From Candidatus Shapirobacteria bacterium (GTDB lineage Bacteria > Patescibacteriota > Microgenomatia > UBA12405 > UBA6130): a stretch of 41,787 nucleotides of DNA. The notes under the pieces were generated by a model that searched no databases, was not told the DNA's origin, and saw only the letters and a program-made list of their open reading frames with translations. This document shows positions 13,745 through 22,404 of the stretch, piece by piece. The stretch is from positions 1 to 41,787 of the forward strand of contig JALWDZ010000011.1 of the NCBI GenBank assembly GCA_027039485.1. Direction: 5' to 3'. Position numbers and translations under genes: made by a program. Numbering within the stretch: position 1 is the first letter of the stretch; each line of letters begins with the position of its first letter.

Positions 13745-15044
13745 TTTTACGGCGCCAGTTTTTTATTTAGGAATGGATTTTTATCAGGGCCTGCCTGGTT
13801 TTTGGCTTTTTCCTAATTATTATTTAATTGCTTATCGGGCTCACCCGGTAATTAAAGAATTGCCGTTTGCTAATCGTATTTTTGCTCTTGCCGATAAATT
13901 GAAAGTGCCGATTCCGCGTGATAGCGGCCATTTGCTCGCCCACCCCTTAGTCCAAGATTTTATTCTTAAGCAAGCCCGGGGAAGCAATATTTTTCTATCT
14001 TTCTTTAAACCCAATAGGAAAGTAGAAATTATTGCCCAAAGGAAAAGCTGGCATTTAATTGGCAATTCCCATAGTTTAGCTAAGAAACTGGAGAATAAAA
14101 TCCAACTTTGGCGCTCTCTCCGCCGTTATGCTCAAGTGCCATTTTTGCCTGGCCAGGTGATAAGGCTGGGCAATGGGCAATATAATTCACTAGTGAAGCG
14201 ATTTGGTGAATGTTTTGTCCTACAGTTAGGCTATGGTTGGGCAGGTCGTTCAACTTTTCAGGTATGTTCCCAACAAAAATTTGAACGATTACAACAAAAA
14301 TTTCCGAAGCAATGGGCAAAAGTATCATCATTCCTATCGGGCTGGACGCTTACTAATAACAATGTAGTAACCAAAGAAGGAGAGATTTTGATTAGCCCTC
14401 TAGCGAGGCAAATCACCGGCCAGAAAGAATTTTGCCCTGGCTTAACAATGGCAACTTGCGGGCGAATCTGGCCCGATAAAATTGATAAAAAGATAGCCCA
14501 ACGAGCTCGAGAAATTACCCAATTTATCGGCCGCTGGCTTTTCCGGCAGCGTTTTGCTGGTTTTTTTGGGATTGATTTTTTATTAGCCCCTGATGGGCAA
14601 TTATTTTTCCAGGAACTGAACCCGCGCCTGACGGCTTCAGCAGCTTTTATGGCCTTTGAAGAATTGCGACAAAAGAAGCTCCCGCTCTTGCTTTATCATT
14701 ATGCCAGTTTTTTACCCTGGCAGCCGCGCCAAACTTGGCAATCGGTTGTTTTAGAAGGAGGAGAGGTAACCGTTCGTGTTGCTCGCACTAAACATGTTCA
14801 GAAGGTTTTGCCCAGCGGCGCTTATAGTTTTGACCATCATTATTTAGGGGCTAATTTCTTTCCGTCTTCACAAAGAATTACCTTTGTCGGGGCTTATTCG
14901 GGAGAAGAAATCCGCCCCGGAGGAGAGCTTTTTCGCTTTTCTAGCCTAGGTCGGGTAGGGCGTTGGCAAGGTCGCCATTTTCAGCTTGCTTTAGCCCAGC
15001 AGCATTTTTATCATTGGATAAGGCAATTTTATGAAAAGACTTAA
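13737..15044 (+). CDS. ATP-grasp ligase-like protein
   Basis: The 435-aa product has an ATP-grasp domain: a flexible-loop segment LQLGYGWAGRSTF (residues 163-174), FFGIDFLLAPDG (residues 276-287) and the metal-binding FFQELNPRLTAS (E293, N295, R297). ATP-grasp enzymes activate a carboxylate as acyl-phosphate and join it to an amine. A C-terminal part of about 100 residues after the core is unassigned. It is translationally coupled to the PLP enzyme upstream (8-nt overlap) and to ftsW downstream (14-nt overlap). In this slot many bacteria have murD. A role in ligating an amino acid to a cell-wall precursor is plausible but not shown. Confidence 0.7.
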   Translation: MVDFTAPVFYLGMDFYQGLPGFWLFPNYYLIAYRAHPVIKELPFANRIFALADKLKVPIPRDSGHLLAHPLVQDFILKQARGSNIFLSFFKPNRKVEIIAQRKSWHLIGNSHSLAKKLENKIQLWRSLRRYAQVPFLPGQVIRLGNGQYNSLVKRFGECFVLQLGYGWAGRSTFQVCSQQKFERLQQKFPKQWAKVSSFLSGWTLTNNNVVTKEGEILISPLARQITGQKEFCPGLTMATCGRIWPDKIDKKIAQRAREITQFIGRWLFRQRFAGFFGIDFLLAPDGQLFFQELNPRLTASAAFMAFEELRQKKLPLLLYHYASFLPWQPRQTWQSVVLEGGEVTVRVARTKHVQKVLPSGAYSFDHHYLGANFFPSSQRITFVGAYSGEEIRPGGELFRFSSLGRVGRWQGRHFQLALAQQHFYHWIRQFYEKT

Positions 15045-16107
15045 AAACAAAAAATTAGCCCGTTGGTTTCTGGTTTTTTTAATTTTTTTCGCCGTCTTAG
15101 GTCTTTTTTTTATTGGCGATATTTCTCTTGCCGAGGCGCGGGCTAATTTTCACGATTCTCTTTATTTCGTTAAGCGTCAGGCATTTTGGGTGCTCTTGGG
15201 GATGGCGAGCTGGCCGTTGCTTTGGCGTTTACCAAAGACGTTCTGGCAAAAAGTCAGTTTACCGCTTTATCTTGTCAATCTTTTTGCTTTGGGGTTGGTT
15301 TTGTTGCCCGGAATTGGCCGGACTGTTTGGGGGGCTCACCGCTGGCTCGTTTTAGGTCCTTTGGCTTTCCAACCGGCAGAGCTAATGAAATTTACTTTTT
15401 TACTCTCTTTGAGCGTTCTTCTGGCTCATCGCCAAGTCATTTCGTTCAAATTCTTTCTTCTTCTCCTTTTGCCGCCGCTTATTCTTATCGGGCTTGAGCC
15501 TGATTTGGGGACTATTTTAGTGCTGGTAATTTTGGGGGGTACTATTTATTTTGTTAGCGGTGTCAATTGGCGTTTCTTTTTGGCCCTTTCTTTCTTGGGA
15601 TTAGTTATCGGGAGTGTTTTTATTTTTAGTTCTCATTATCGCCGCCAGCGTTTGGAAGGCTTTTTTAATCCTTTTTCTGACCCCCTAAATAAAACATACC
15701 ATGCTTATCAATTGGTAATTACTTTGCACCGAGGAGGTGTCTGGGGGCAAGGTTTGGGGCAATCGCGCCAAAAATACCGTTATTTGCCGCAGGTTACTAC
15801 CGATTCTATTTTGGCGGTTATTGGCGAGGAAATTGGTTTTTTGGGGTTAGCTGTTTTTCTCCTGATTTTTTTGGCGGGCCTCTATTTGATCTTCTTTCTG
15901 GCCAGCCAAACTAGCGATCCTTTGGCCTTTTATTATGGTGTCGGGTTAGGCAGTTGGTTAGCTGGCCAGGCTTTCCTTAATGCCGGAGCGGTGGCCATCC
16001 TCTCGCCCTTTACCGGGGTGCCTTTTCCGCTTGTTTCTTACGGTGGTTCTTCGGTGATAGCAATCTTTTTAGCTGGAGGATTATTTTTTAAATTTTTAGA
16101 CCTATGA
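15031..16107 (+). CDS. ftsW: SEDS peptidoglycan polymerase FtsW
   Basis: FtsW polymerises lipid II at the septum together with FtsI. The 358-aa product has about ten membrane helices and the SEDS signatures GAHRWLVLGPLAFQPAELMKF, EPDLGTILVL, TTDSILAVIGEEIGFLG and the C-terminal PFPLVSYGGSSVI. The IGEEIGFLG segment and the position just before murG support FtsW over RodA. It starts 14 nt inside the ATP-grasp gene and shares an ATGA with murG. Confidence 0.9.
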   Translation: MKRLKNKKLARWFLVFLIFFAVLGLFFIGDISLAEARANFHDSLYFVKRQAFWVLLGMASWPLLWRLPKTFWQKVSLPLYLVNLFALGLVLLPGIGRTVWGAHRWLVLGPLAFQPAELMKFTFLLSLSVLLAHRQVISFKFFLLLLLPPLILIGLEPDLGTILVLVILGGTIYFVSGVNWRFFLALSFLGLVIGSVFIFSSHYRRQRLEGFFNPFSDPLNKTYHAYQLVITLHRGGVWGQGLGQSRQKYRYLPQVTTDSILAVIGEEIGFLGLAVFLLIFLAGLYLIFFLASQTSDPLAFYYGVGLGSWLAGQAFLNAGAVAILSPFTGVPFPLVSYGGSSVIAIFLAGGLFFKFLDL

Positions 16108-17213
16108 AAAAAGCAGTTTTGATTGGCGGTCATTCTACTCCAGCTTTGGCTCTTTTAAAAGAATTACAAAAGCGCGGCTGGAAAATATATTACTTTGGAA
16201 GCAAATATGCTTCACTGCGGGATATCCGGCTGCTTTCGTATGAATACCGGGTTTTGCAAAAAGAAGAAAGGGTCGCTTTTATTCCTTTGCCGGCCCAAGG
16301 TTGGCCGCGGTCAGTTTCCTGGCAGTCAATCCGAACTATTTGGGCTTTTCAAAGAAGCTTTTGGAAGGCTTTTTTGACTCTTCTTCGCCTCCGCCCCAAT
16401 ATTGTGGTTGGCTTTGGCGGTTATCTTACCCCGCCGGTGGTTTTAGCTGCCGCTGTTTTGCGCATTCCCGTTATTTTGCACGAACAAACGACTACCTTGG
16501 GCTTGGGGAACAGAATAGCCCTGCCTTTTGCCAAGAAAATTGCTTTAGCATTTTCTGATTCGCATTATCATATTCCGGTCCCAAAGAGAGTCTTAGTGGG
16601 CAATCTTTTGCGGGAGGAGGTAATGCAGCCTCAGCGAACTTTAGCAAATAAACAACTTTTATCTCTGAAAGGCAAAAAGTTTATTTATCTAACTGGCGGC
16701 AAGACCGGTTCACTGGCCTTAAATGCTTTTTTAGCTCGAGAGTTGAAAAATATTCTGCCCGAATATGGGGTGGTACACCAAACCGGCGAATTAGAATATC
16801 AGCGTTTTTTGCGTTTACGCCGCCATCTCCCTTCAGAATGGCGCCGTCGCTATTTTGTAGCAGCTAACTTTTTTGCTAATGATGTTGGCTGGGTTTTAGC
16901 CAACAGCCGTTGGGTGATAACGCGGTCGGGGGCCAATACTATTAGCGAGTTGATTTGGTGGCAACGGCCGGCAGTTTTGGTACCCTTGCCAATTTCGGGC
17001 GCCGATGAGCAAAAGAAAAATGCTGCTTTTCTAGCCAAATTGGGGCTGGGGGTTGTGGTTCTCCAGAAGCAACTCGACGCCACGTCGTGGCCGTCTTTAT
17101 TAACAAAGTTGGAAAAACTGCAACCTAAAAAGAGCCTTATTGCCCGGGAACAACAGCTTTTGGCAACTAGTCGGCAAAAATTTGCTAATTTGGTAGAAAA
17201 ATGGGCTCGTTAA
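16104..17213 (+). CDS. murG: UDP-GlcNAc:lipid I GlcNAc-transferase MurG
   Basis: MurG adds GlcNAc to lipid I to form lipid II on the cytoplasmic membrane face. The 369-aa GT-B protein has GGHSTPALALLKEL at the N-terminus (family GGTGGHxxPALA, shortened), VGFGGYLTPPVVLAA, HEQTTTLGLGNRI, the UDP-binding TGGKTGSLALNAF and TRSGANTISELIWW. The first glycine-rich loop is more compact than usual (ATG-KKAVLIGGHSTPA). It is coupled to ftsW by ATGA and to the next gene by a 13-nt overlap. Confidence 0.9.
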   Translation: MKKAVLIGGHSTPALALLKELQKRGWKIYYFGSKYASLRDIRLLSYEYRVLQKEERVAFIPLPAQGWPRSVSWQSIRTIWAFQRSFWKAFLTLLRLRPNIVVGFGGYLTPPVVLAAAVLRIPVILHEQTTTLGLGNRIALPFAKKIALAFSDSHYHIPVPKRVLVGNLLREEVMQPQRTLANKQLLSLKGKKFIYLTGGKTGSLALNAFLARELKNILPEYGVVHQTGELEYQRFLRLRRHLPSEWRRRYFVAANFFANDVGWVLANSRWVITRSGANTISELIWWQRPAVLVPLPISGADEQKKNAAFLAKLGLGVVVLQKQLDATSWPSLLTKLEKLQPKKSLIAREQQLLATSRQKFANLVEKWAR

Positions 17214-17575
17214 GACGGTTTTGGCCAGGTGTTTTGGGGCTAGTTTTATTAATTTTGTTGTTTTGGCAGGGTTTTCGTTTTGCGGGGCGGGTAGCGTATC
17301 CGGTGGCGGTTCTTCCAGTCCAGAAATTTGCCGACAATATGGACGCTTTCTTTATCCGCGCGGGCTTCCCGTTTCAAGGGCCATTTTTTTTAGCTCCCCA
17401 TGGGGTCCGCTATTTATTGGGCCAGAGCGTGGTTATTTTAGATAGCCAAAAGAATAGGAAAGGCCAGGAAGAAACTTTGAAAGTAATTTTGAAAAAGGTT
17501 AGAATGGAGAAAAGGCGGGCGAAATTAATTGATTTAACGCCCGAAAAACCGCATGTCGTATTCGAAAATTATTAA
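17201..17575 (+). CDS. ftsQ: Minimal FtsQ/DivIB-like divisome protein
   Basis: The 124-aa product has one N-terminal membrane helix (residues about 9-27) and an extracytoplasmic part ending in ETLKVILKKVRMEKRRAKLIDLTPEKPHVVFENY-like strands (residues about 91-124) that resemble the last beta-strands of FtsQ. It lies exactly in the ftsQ slot between murG and ftsA. Normal FtsQ is about 250 aa with a POTRA domain; here most of that domain is missing or very short. The call rests on position, topology and the C-terminal pattern. It overlaps ftsA by 23 nt. Confidence 0.6.
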   Translation: MGSLRRFWPGVLGLVLLILLFWQGFRFAGRVAYPVAVLPVQKFADNMDAFFIRAGFPFQGPFFLAPHGVRYLLGQSVVILDSQKNRKGQEETLKVILKKVRMEKRRAKLIDLTPEKPHVVFENY

Positions 17576-18806
17576 TGTCATCGATATCGGCACTACCAAG
17601 ATTACCACCTTGGTAGCCCAACATCTCGCCGAAGAAAAAAAGCTTAATGTTATTGGTGTCGCTAGTGCTCCGGCCAAAGGATTCCGCCGTGGTCAGATTG
17701 TAAACATTGAAGAAGCTACCAACAGTTTGATTGCCAGTATTGAGGCGGCGGAACGGATGGCCAGTGTACCTATCCGTAAGGCTTATGTTGGAATCGTTGC
17801 TCCCCATCTGGCCTCGTTAAAATCTACCGGAGTGGTTGCGGTAACCGAACCCGAAAAGGAGATAACTCCTTTAGATGTGGAAAAAGTACTCGAGGCAGCC
17901 CGGGCGGTTTCCTTGCCTAAAAATACCACCGTCCTCCACGTTGTCCCCCGGCAATTTATTGTTGACGGCCAGGAAGGTATTATTGACCCCTTGCGAATGA
18001 CTGGGGTGCGCCTTGAGGTTTTAGCTACAATCTTGACTGCTTCAGCAGCAGCCCTCAACAATCTCCGTAAAGCTCTCTTAGAAGCGGGAATAACTCCTTT
18101 GGATTTAGTCTATAGCGGTTTTGCTAGCGCTGAGACGGTGCTTTCGCCGACAGAACAGGAGCTAGGCTCGGTCCTTTTGGATGTTGGCGGCACGGTAACT
18201 AGCGTGACGGTTTTTAATGACGGGGCGCCAGTTTTTGTTAAGGTGCTCCCGGTAGGGTCGGTTAACGTAACTAATGATTTGGCGATTGGTTTGCGCCTTC
18301 CCCTGGAAGAAGCAGAAAAATTGAAGATTTTCTTAAGCCAAAAAAGGAAGAAGCCGGTCAAAAATCGCTCTTTAGCTGAAATTGGCATCAATAGCCGCCG
18401 GGAAATTGACTTTGAGGTTGCCTTAAACGGTATTGTCCAGCCGCGTTTGGAAGAAATTTGCCAGTTAACCAGGGATGAATTGCAAAAGGCTAAATTGTTA
18501 GGAGCTACGCCAGCGGGTATTGTGGTAACTGGAGGCGGAGGATTTTTGCCTAACTTAGAAGTTATTGCCCAGCGCATTATCGGTTTGCCAGTGCGAATTG
18601 GCCAGCCGCGACAATTAGGCGGTATTGCCGAAGAGATTACAACCCCTGCTTATAGCAGCGCTTTAGGCCTTTTGGAATATGCTGCTAAAAAGGGGAGTGG
18701 TGAAAATAAAACCTCATTTGCTCCCAATCTGACCTTTTTCCAAAACACCGATTTTCGGGGGACCGCGGAACGGTTGTTAAAAATTCTTCGCCCTCTTCTG
18801 CCTTAA
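17553..18806 (+). CDS. ftsA: Cell division protein FtsA
   Basis: FtsA is an actin-like ATPase that anchors FtsZ filaments to the membrane and recruits the divisome. The 417-aa product has NVIDIGTTKITTLVAQ (phosphate 1), the 1C-domain segment, LLDVGGTVTSVTVF (phosphate 2), VVTGGGGFLPNL (adenosine) and a C-terminal amphipathic stretch (FRGTAERLLKILRPLLP) fitting the membrane-targeting helix. It overlaps the ftsQ-like gene and its stop is directly followed by the ftsZ start codon. Confidence 0.94.
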   Translation: MSYSKIINVIDIGTTKITTLVAQHLAEEKKLNVIGVASAPAKGFRRGQIVNIEEATNSLIASIEAAERMASVPIRKAYVGIVAPHLASLKSTGVVAVTEPEKEITPLDVEKVLEAARAVSLPKNTTVLHVVPRQFIVDGQEGIIDPLRMTGVRLEVLATILTASAAALNNLRKALLEAGITPLDLVYSGFASAETVLSPTEQELGSVLLDVGGTVTSVTVFNDGAPVFVKVLPVGSVNVTNDLAIGLRLPLEEAEKLKIFLSQKRKKPVKNRSLAEIGINSRREIDFEVALNGIVQPRLEEICQLTRDELQKAKLLGATPAGIVVTGGGGFLPNLEVIAQRIIGLPVRIGQPRQLGGIAEEITTPAYSSALGLLEYAAKKGSGENKTSFAPNLTFFQNTDFRGTAERLLKILRPLLP

Positions 18807-19976
18807 ATGGCGCTTTTAGAACCTTTGCCTTCCCAGATTGCCAAGATAAAAGTTATTGGCGTGGGTGGGGCGGGGATGAATGCCGTCAATCATATGTTAG
18901 CAGAAAATCCGCCCGAAGGGGTGGAATTTGTAGTGGTTAATACTGACGCTCAAGTGCTTTTAGCTTCTCCGGCCCAAATCAAAATCCAGATTGGCGAAAA
19001 GCTAACGCGGGGCCTAGGAGCCGGCGGCAATCCCCAAATTGGGGCTAAAGCGGCCGAAGAATCAAAGGACAAAATAAAACAACTGCTAGAGGGATCGGAT
19101 ATGGTCTTTATTACCGCCGGAGCCGGGGGAGGGACGGGAACGGGAGCAGCGCCGATTATTGCCCGCTTAGCCAAGGAAGATCTCAAAATTTTGACAGTGG
19201 GAGTGGTTACCAAACCCTTCCATTTTGAGGGGACTAAGCGCATGGTTATTGCCGAGGAAGGCATTAAGCAGCTAAAAGAAGCCACCGATGCCCTTATTAC
19301 TATTCCCAACCAGCGCCTTTTAGATATTAAAGATAAGATTACCTTTTTGAATGCTTTTAAGATGGCTGATGCTGTTTTAGCGCGAGCGGTTGAAGGTATC
19401 GCCGAAATTATTACTATTCCTGGTTTAATCAATGTGGATTTTGCCGATATTAAGGCGATTATGCGTAATGCCGGCAGCGCCCTTTTGGGAGTGGGGGTTG
19501 GCGAGGGTGAGGAACGGGGCCAGCAGGCGCTCCAAGAGGCCCTAGAATCGCCTTTATTGGGCACCTCGATTCGCGGGGCACGGGGAGTCTTGTTTAATGT
19601 TGTTGGTGGTGAAGATTTAAAAATGGAAGAAATCCACTGGCTGGCCGAACAATTGTCCCAGCAAGTTGGCGGCGATGCCAATATTATTTTTGGGGCGCGC
19701 ATTGATAAAGAATTTAAAGGACGTCTGCGGCTTACTTTGATTGCAACTGGCTTTGAAGAGCAAGCTGTTCTCCAACGGTTAATTCAGGACAGCCAAAAGA
19801 AGGAACCAGCAGAGAAAACTTCCGAAATAACTTCTTCTGAGAAGAAAAAAAATAAAAAACCGCCAAAAGCAAATAAGACAGCAGAAATGCTGAAAAAGTT
19901 AGCTAGCGAGAACGCTGATTTAGGGGTCCATCTTGAGGATGCTTTTGATATTCCGGCATTTTTGCGTCGTGGTTAA
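18807..19976 (+). CDS. ftsZ: Cell division GTPase FtsZ
   Basis: FtsZ is the tubulin-like GTPase that forms the division ring. The 389-aa product has VIGVGGAGMNAVNHM near the N-terminus, the GTP signature TAGAGGGTGTGAAPIIA, the catalytic T7 loop NVDFADIKAIM, a lysine-rich linker and the conserved C-terminal peptide DIPAFLRRG that binds FtsA. All key elements are intact. It starts right after the ftsA stop with no intergenic gap, so it is probably translated by re-initiation. Confidence 0.97.
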   Translation: MALLEPLPSQIAKIKVIGVGGAGMNAVNHMLAENPPEGVEFVVVNTDAQVLLASPAQIKIQIGEKLTRGLGAGGNPQIGAKAAEESKDKIKQLLEGSDMVFITAGAGGGTGTGAAPIIARLAKEDLKILTVGVVTKPFHFEGTKRMVIAEEGIKQLKEATDALITIPNQRLLDIKDKITFLNAFKMADAVLARAVEGIAEIITIPGLINVDFADIKAIMRNAGSALLGVGVGEGEERGQQALQEALESPLLGTSIRGARGVLFNVVGGEDLKMEEIHWLAEQLSQQVGGDANIIFGARIDKEFKGRLRLTLIATGFEEQAVLQRLIQDSQKKEPAEKTSEITSSEKKKNKKPPKANKTAEMLKKLASENADLGVHLEDAFDIPAFLRRG

Positions 19977-19981
19977 AGGCA

Positions 19982-21010
19982 ATGGGGAGAATAACAGCTT
20001 CTAAGGTTTTGTTGCTCGTAATTACTCTAGCGCTAATCGGAATTTTGAATGTTTTTACCCTTTGGGCTTTGCGGGCTAATTGGCTTGCTCAGCAGTTTTT
20101 TTGGCTGGCAGGCTTCTCTCTTTTGTTAATCTCTTTTTTTTGGCACCCAAGTTTGGTTAGCTGGCGCAAATTTGACTGGCTTTTGTATTTGGGGGTTATT
20201 GCCCTTTTGATTTTGCCGCTTTTTGAGCCGGCAGTGCGAGGCTCCCACCGTTGGCTACAATTCGGCATTTTTTCTTTTCAGCCTTCGGAATTAGCCAAAC
20301 CACTTTTTATTTTAGCCTTAACTTCATTGGTTGAAAAGCGGGAGCGTTGGCGGTGGGGAATTATTACTATTTTGGCTTTGCCGGTGGTAATCCTTCTTTT
20401 TATAGAACCTGATTTTGGCAGCGCTCTCCTTTATCTTAGCTTGGCAGTTTTTTTAGCCTTTTTGTCCTATTGGCCCCGAAAAGAATTTTGGGGAGTAATT
20501 TTTTTGGCTCTTTTGGGCCTGTTTTTAGTTTTGCCCCGGCTCCTTTCCCCTTATCAGAAAGAGCGTTGGGCGACTTTTCTTCATCCCGGTCGTGACCCTT
20601 TGGGCGCCGGCTATAACACTCTCCAGGCAAAAATTAGCATCGGTTCGGGGCGCTGGCTGGGCCAAGGTTTTTGGCATCTCCACCAAAACTTGCAGTTTCT
20701 CCCCGAGGCGCATACTGATTTCATTTTTGCCAGTTGGGCCAACGCTGCCGGTTGGTCTGGGGTCGCTTTTTTGTTGATTCTTTATAGCTTCCTCTTTTGG
20801 CTATTGGGGCAAAGAGTTTTGCTGGCCAAAAACGCTTGGCAGTTTTATTTTCGCTTTCTCCTTCTTTTTCAGCTTTGGTTGCAGACTTTGGTAAACCTGG
20901 GGATGAATTTGGGCATCTTGCCAGTTACCGGACTGCCGCTGCCATTCTTCTCTTATGGCGGCTCTTCTCTTTTAACTAGTTTTTTGACGCTTGCCTTTAT
21001 TTTACTCTAG
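19982..21010 (+). CDS. rodA: SEDS protein, RodA-type
   Basis: This second SEDS glycosyltransferase (342 aa, about ten membrane helices) has GSHRWLQFGIFSFQPSELAKP, EPDFGSALLYL, GQGFWHLHQNLQFLPEAHTDFIFA and NLGMNLGILPVTGLPLPFFSYGGSSLL. LPEAHTDFIFA and the LPVTGLPLPF string are RodA-like rather than FtsW-like. It follows ftsZ by 5 nt. No PBP2, mreB or mreC gene is in the window, so its usual partners must lie elsewhere. The rplU promoter lies at its 3' boundary. Confidence 0.82.
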   Translation: MGRITASKVLLLVITLALIGILNVFTLWALRANWLAQQFFWLAGFSLLLISFFWHPSLVSWRKFDWLLYLGVIALLILPLFEPAVRGSHRWLQFGIFSFQPSELAKPLFILALTSLVEKRERWRWGIITILALPVVILLFIEPDFGSALLYLSLAVFLAFLSYWPRKEFWGVIFLALLGLFLVLPRLLSPYQKERWATFLHPGRDPLGAGYNTLQAKISIGSGRWLGQGFWHLHQNLQFLPEAHTDFIFASWANAAGWSGVAFLLILYSFLFWLLGQRVLLAKNAWQFYFRFLLLFQLWLQTLVNLGMNLGILPVTGLPLPFFSYGGSSLLTSFLTLAFILL

Positions 21011-21011
21011 C

Positions 21012-21020
21012 TGGTATAAT
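21012..21020 (+). promoter_or_regulatory. rplU promoter, extended -10
   Basis: TGGTATAAT is a perfect extended -10 located just after the rodA stop. It ends 6 nt before the rplU ATG at 21027, predicting a leaderless rplU-rpmA-parB transcript. Confidence 0.65.
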
Positions 21021-21026
21021 TGCAGG

Positions 21027-21341
21027 ATGTTAACAGCAGTTATTGCCCTTCAGGGTCACCAATATTTGGTTCAGCCAGGGGAAACTTTAACCGTCGATTT
21101 CCTCGAAGACAAGCCCAAACCAGAAGTGCTTTTGGTTTATGACAATGACAAAATTATGGCCGTTGGCAAAGAAGCCCGTCGCTATCGGGTTGATTTAAAG
21201 GTGGTAACACCAAAACAAAAAGGTAAAAAAATTACTGTGCGTACTTATAAAGCTAAGTCGCGTTACCGCCGCCAGCGGGGATTCCGCCCCTTACAAACAG
21301 TGGTAAAAGTGGTTAAAATTGCTAAAAATGTCCAAAAGTAA
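21027..21341 (+). CDS. rplU: 50S ribosomal protein L21
   Basis: The product (104 aa) matches L21: AVIALQGHQYLVQPGETLTVDFL at the start, VLLVYDNDKIMAVGK in the middle and ITVRTYKAKSRYRRQRGFRPLQT, the family KxKxRYRxxxGHRQ region, at the end. The ATG at 21027 is chosen over an upstream in-frame start at 20991 because it begins the conserved fold and follows a -10 by 6 nt. The 3' end overlaps rpmA by 14 nt. Confidence 0.93.
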   Translation: MLTAVIALQGHQYLVQPGETLTVDFLEDKPKPEVLLVYDNDKIMAVGKEARRYRVDLKVVTPKQKGKKITVRTYKAKSRYRRQRGFRPLQTVVKVVKIAKNVQK

Positions 21342-21573
21342 GGCTACAGGCAAAACCGGCCAAGGCAGTCCGCGTCCCGGCAAAAGGCGGGGGATTAAAC
21401 GGTATGGAGGGCAGTCAGTGCGCGCGGGAGAGATTATCGTCCGCCAAGTAGGCACCCGTTTTCATGCCGGTCCGGGTACCAAGTTGGGGCGTGATTTTAC
21501 TATTGTTGCCCTTCGTGCTGGCCGGGTTCATTTTCGCCAACAAAAGGGTAAAAAAATAGTCGCGGTCCTTTAA
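21328..21573 (+). CDS. rpmA: 50S ribosomal protein L27
   Basis: The 81-aa product has the L27 core GQGSPRPGKRRGIKRYGGQSVRAGEIIVRQVGT, then FHAGPGTKLGRDFTIVAL. The N-terminus is MSKSKATGKTG in place of the usual MAHKKAGGS and has no Firmicute-type cleavable extension. The ATG at 21328 is used; the upstream TTG at 21319 is not needed. It sits in the universal rplU-rpmA pair, overlapping rplU. Confidence 0.94.
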   Translation: MSKSKATGKTGQGSPRPGKRRGIKRYGGQSVRAGEIIVRQVGTRFHAGPGTKLGRDFTIVALRAGRVHFRQQKGKKIVAVL

Positions 21574-21576
21574 GGG

Positions 21577-22404
21577 ATGACAGCTCAAGGAAGCGAAATC
21601 CAACAATTGCCGGTTGATATTCTTCAACCTAATCCCTTACACCCCCGGGATGATATCAGCGAAGAGTCTCTCCAAGAATTAAAAGAATCAATTGCTCTCC
21701 AGGGTGTTTTAGAGCCTATTTTGGTAGCTAGCACTCCGGCTGGATATCAAATTATTGCCGGTGAGCGGCGCTGGCGGGCAGCTAAATTGGCTGGCTTAAG
21801 CACTATTCCGGCGGTAGTAAAAGAAGTTTCTCCTCAACAAATGCTAGAAATGGCTTTAGTGGAAGATGTCCAACAGCAACGCTTAAACCCTCTTGACCGG
21901 GCCAAGGCATTTAAGCGCTTGCGGGACGAATTTGGCCTTTCGGTGAAAGAAATTGCCCAAAAAATCGGGAAAAGTAGCGCTTATGTCATCAACAGTATTC
22001 GTCTTTTGCGCCTGCCCGACGCTCTCAAAGACGGTATTTTGAGCGGCCTTATTAGCGAGGGGCACGCCCGAGCTCTTATGGGTTTAGAAGAAACCAAGAC
22101 TATTATTGAGGCTTATAAGCAAGTTTTGCGGGAGCATGCTTCGGTGCGGCGGACGGAGGAGTTGGTAAGAGCTATAAAAGGGGAAAAAGACCGGCAAGAT
22201 TTAGGGGCTATAAGTTATTCACAAATTGAGGAACTGCGCAATTTTTTGGAGAAAAAAATAGCTGTCCCTGGGATGGTGGTAAAAATTGACCAGACAAAAA
22301 ATATGCTTAAAATTCATCTTTGGGCTCGGGGAGCCGTTAATAAGAAAAAATTATTTTTGCGCTTTAGTGATTTGGTCGGTTGGTCGGGTAAGAAGGCCGC
22401 TTGA
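21577..22404 (+). CDS. parB: ParB/Spo0J chromosome partition protein
   Basis: ParB is a CTP-dependent DNA clamp that loads at parS sites near the origin. The 275-aa product has the N-terminal CTPase motif GERRWRAAKLAG (residues about 66-77), the VEDVQQQRLNPLDRAKAF segment, a helix-turn-helix (LSVKEIAQKIGKSSAYVINSIRLL) and a short C-terminal dimerisation part. parA is not next to it and no parS-like palindrome was spotted. Its 3' end overlaps the convergent lepB by 41 nt. Confidence 0.92.
   Translation: MTAQGSEIQQLPVDILQPNPLHPRDDISEESLQELKESIALQGVLEPILVASTPAGYQIIAGERRWRAAKLAGLSTIPAVVKEVSPQQMLEMALVEDVQQQRLNPLDRAKAFKRLRDEFGLSVKEIAQKIGKSSAYVINSIRLLRLPDALKDGILSGLISEGHARALMGLEETKTIIEAYKQVLREHASVRRTEELVRAIKGEKDRQDLGAISYSQIEELRNFLEKKIAVPGMVVKIDQTKNMLKIHLWARGAVNKKKLFLRFSDLVGWSGKKAA

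Noticed and set aside
18950-19702. 250-codon minus-strand open frame opposite ftsZ
   Set aside because: The frame is a composition shadow of ftsZ, rich in S, P, A and I with no fold signature.
21577-22404. A parS site near parB
   Set aside because: No TGTTTCACGTGAAACA-like palindrome was spotted by eye; an exact scan was not possible.
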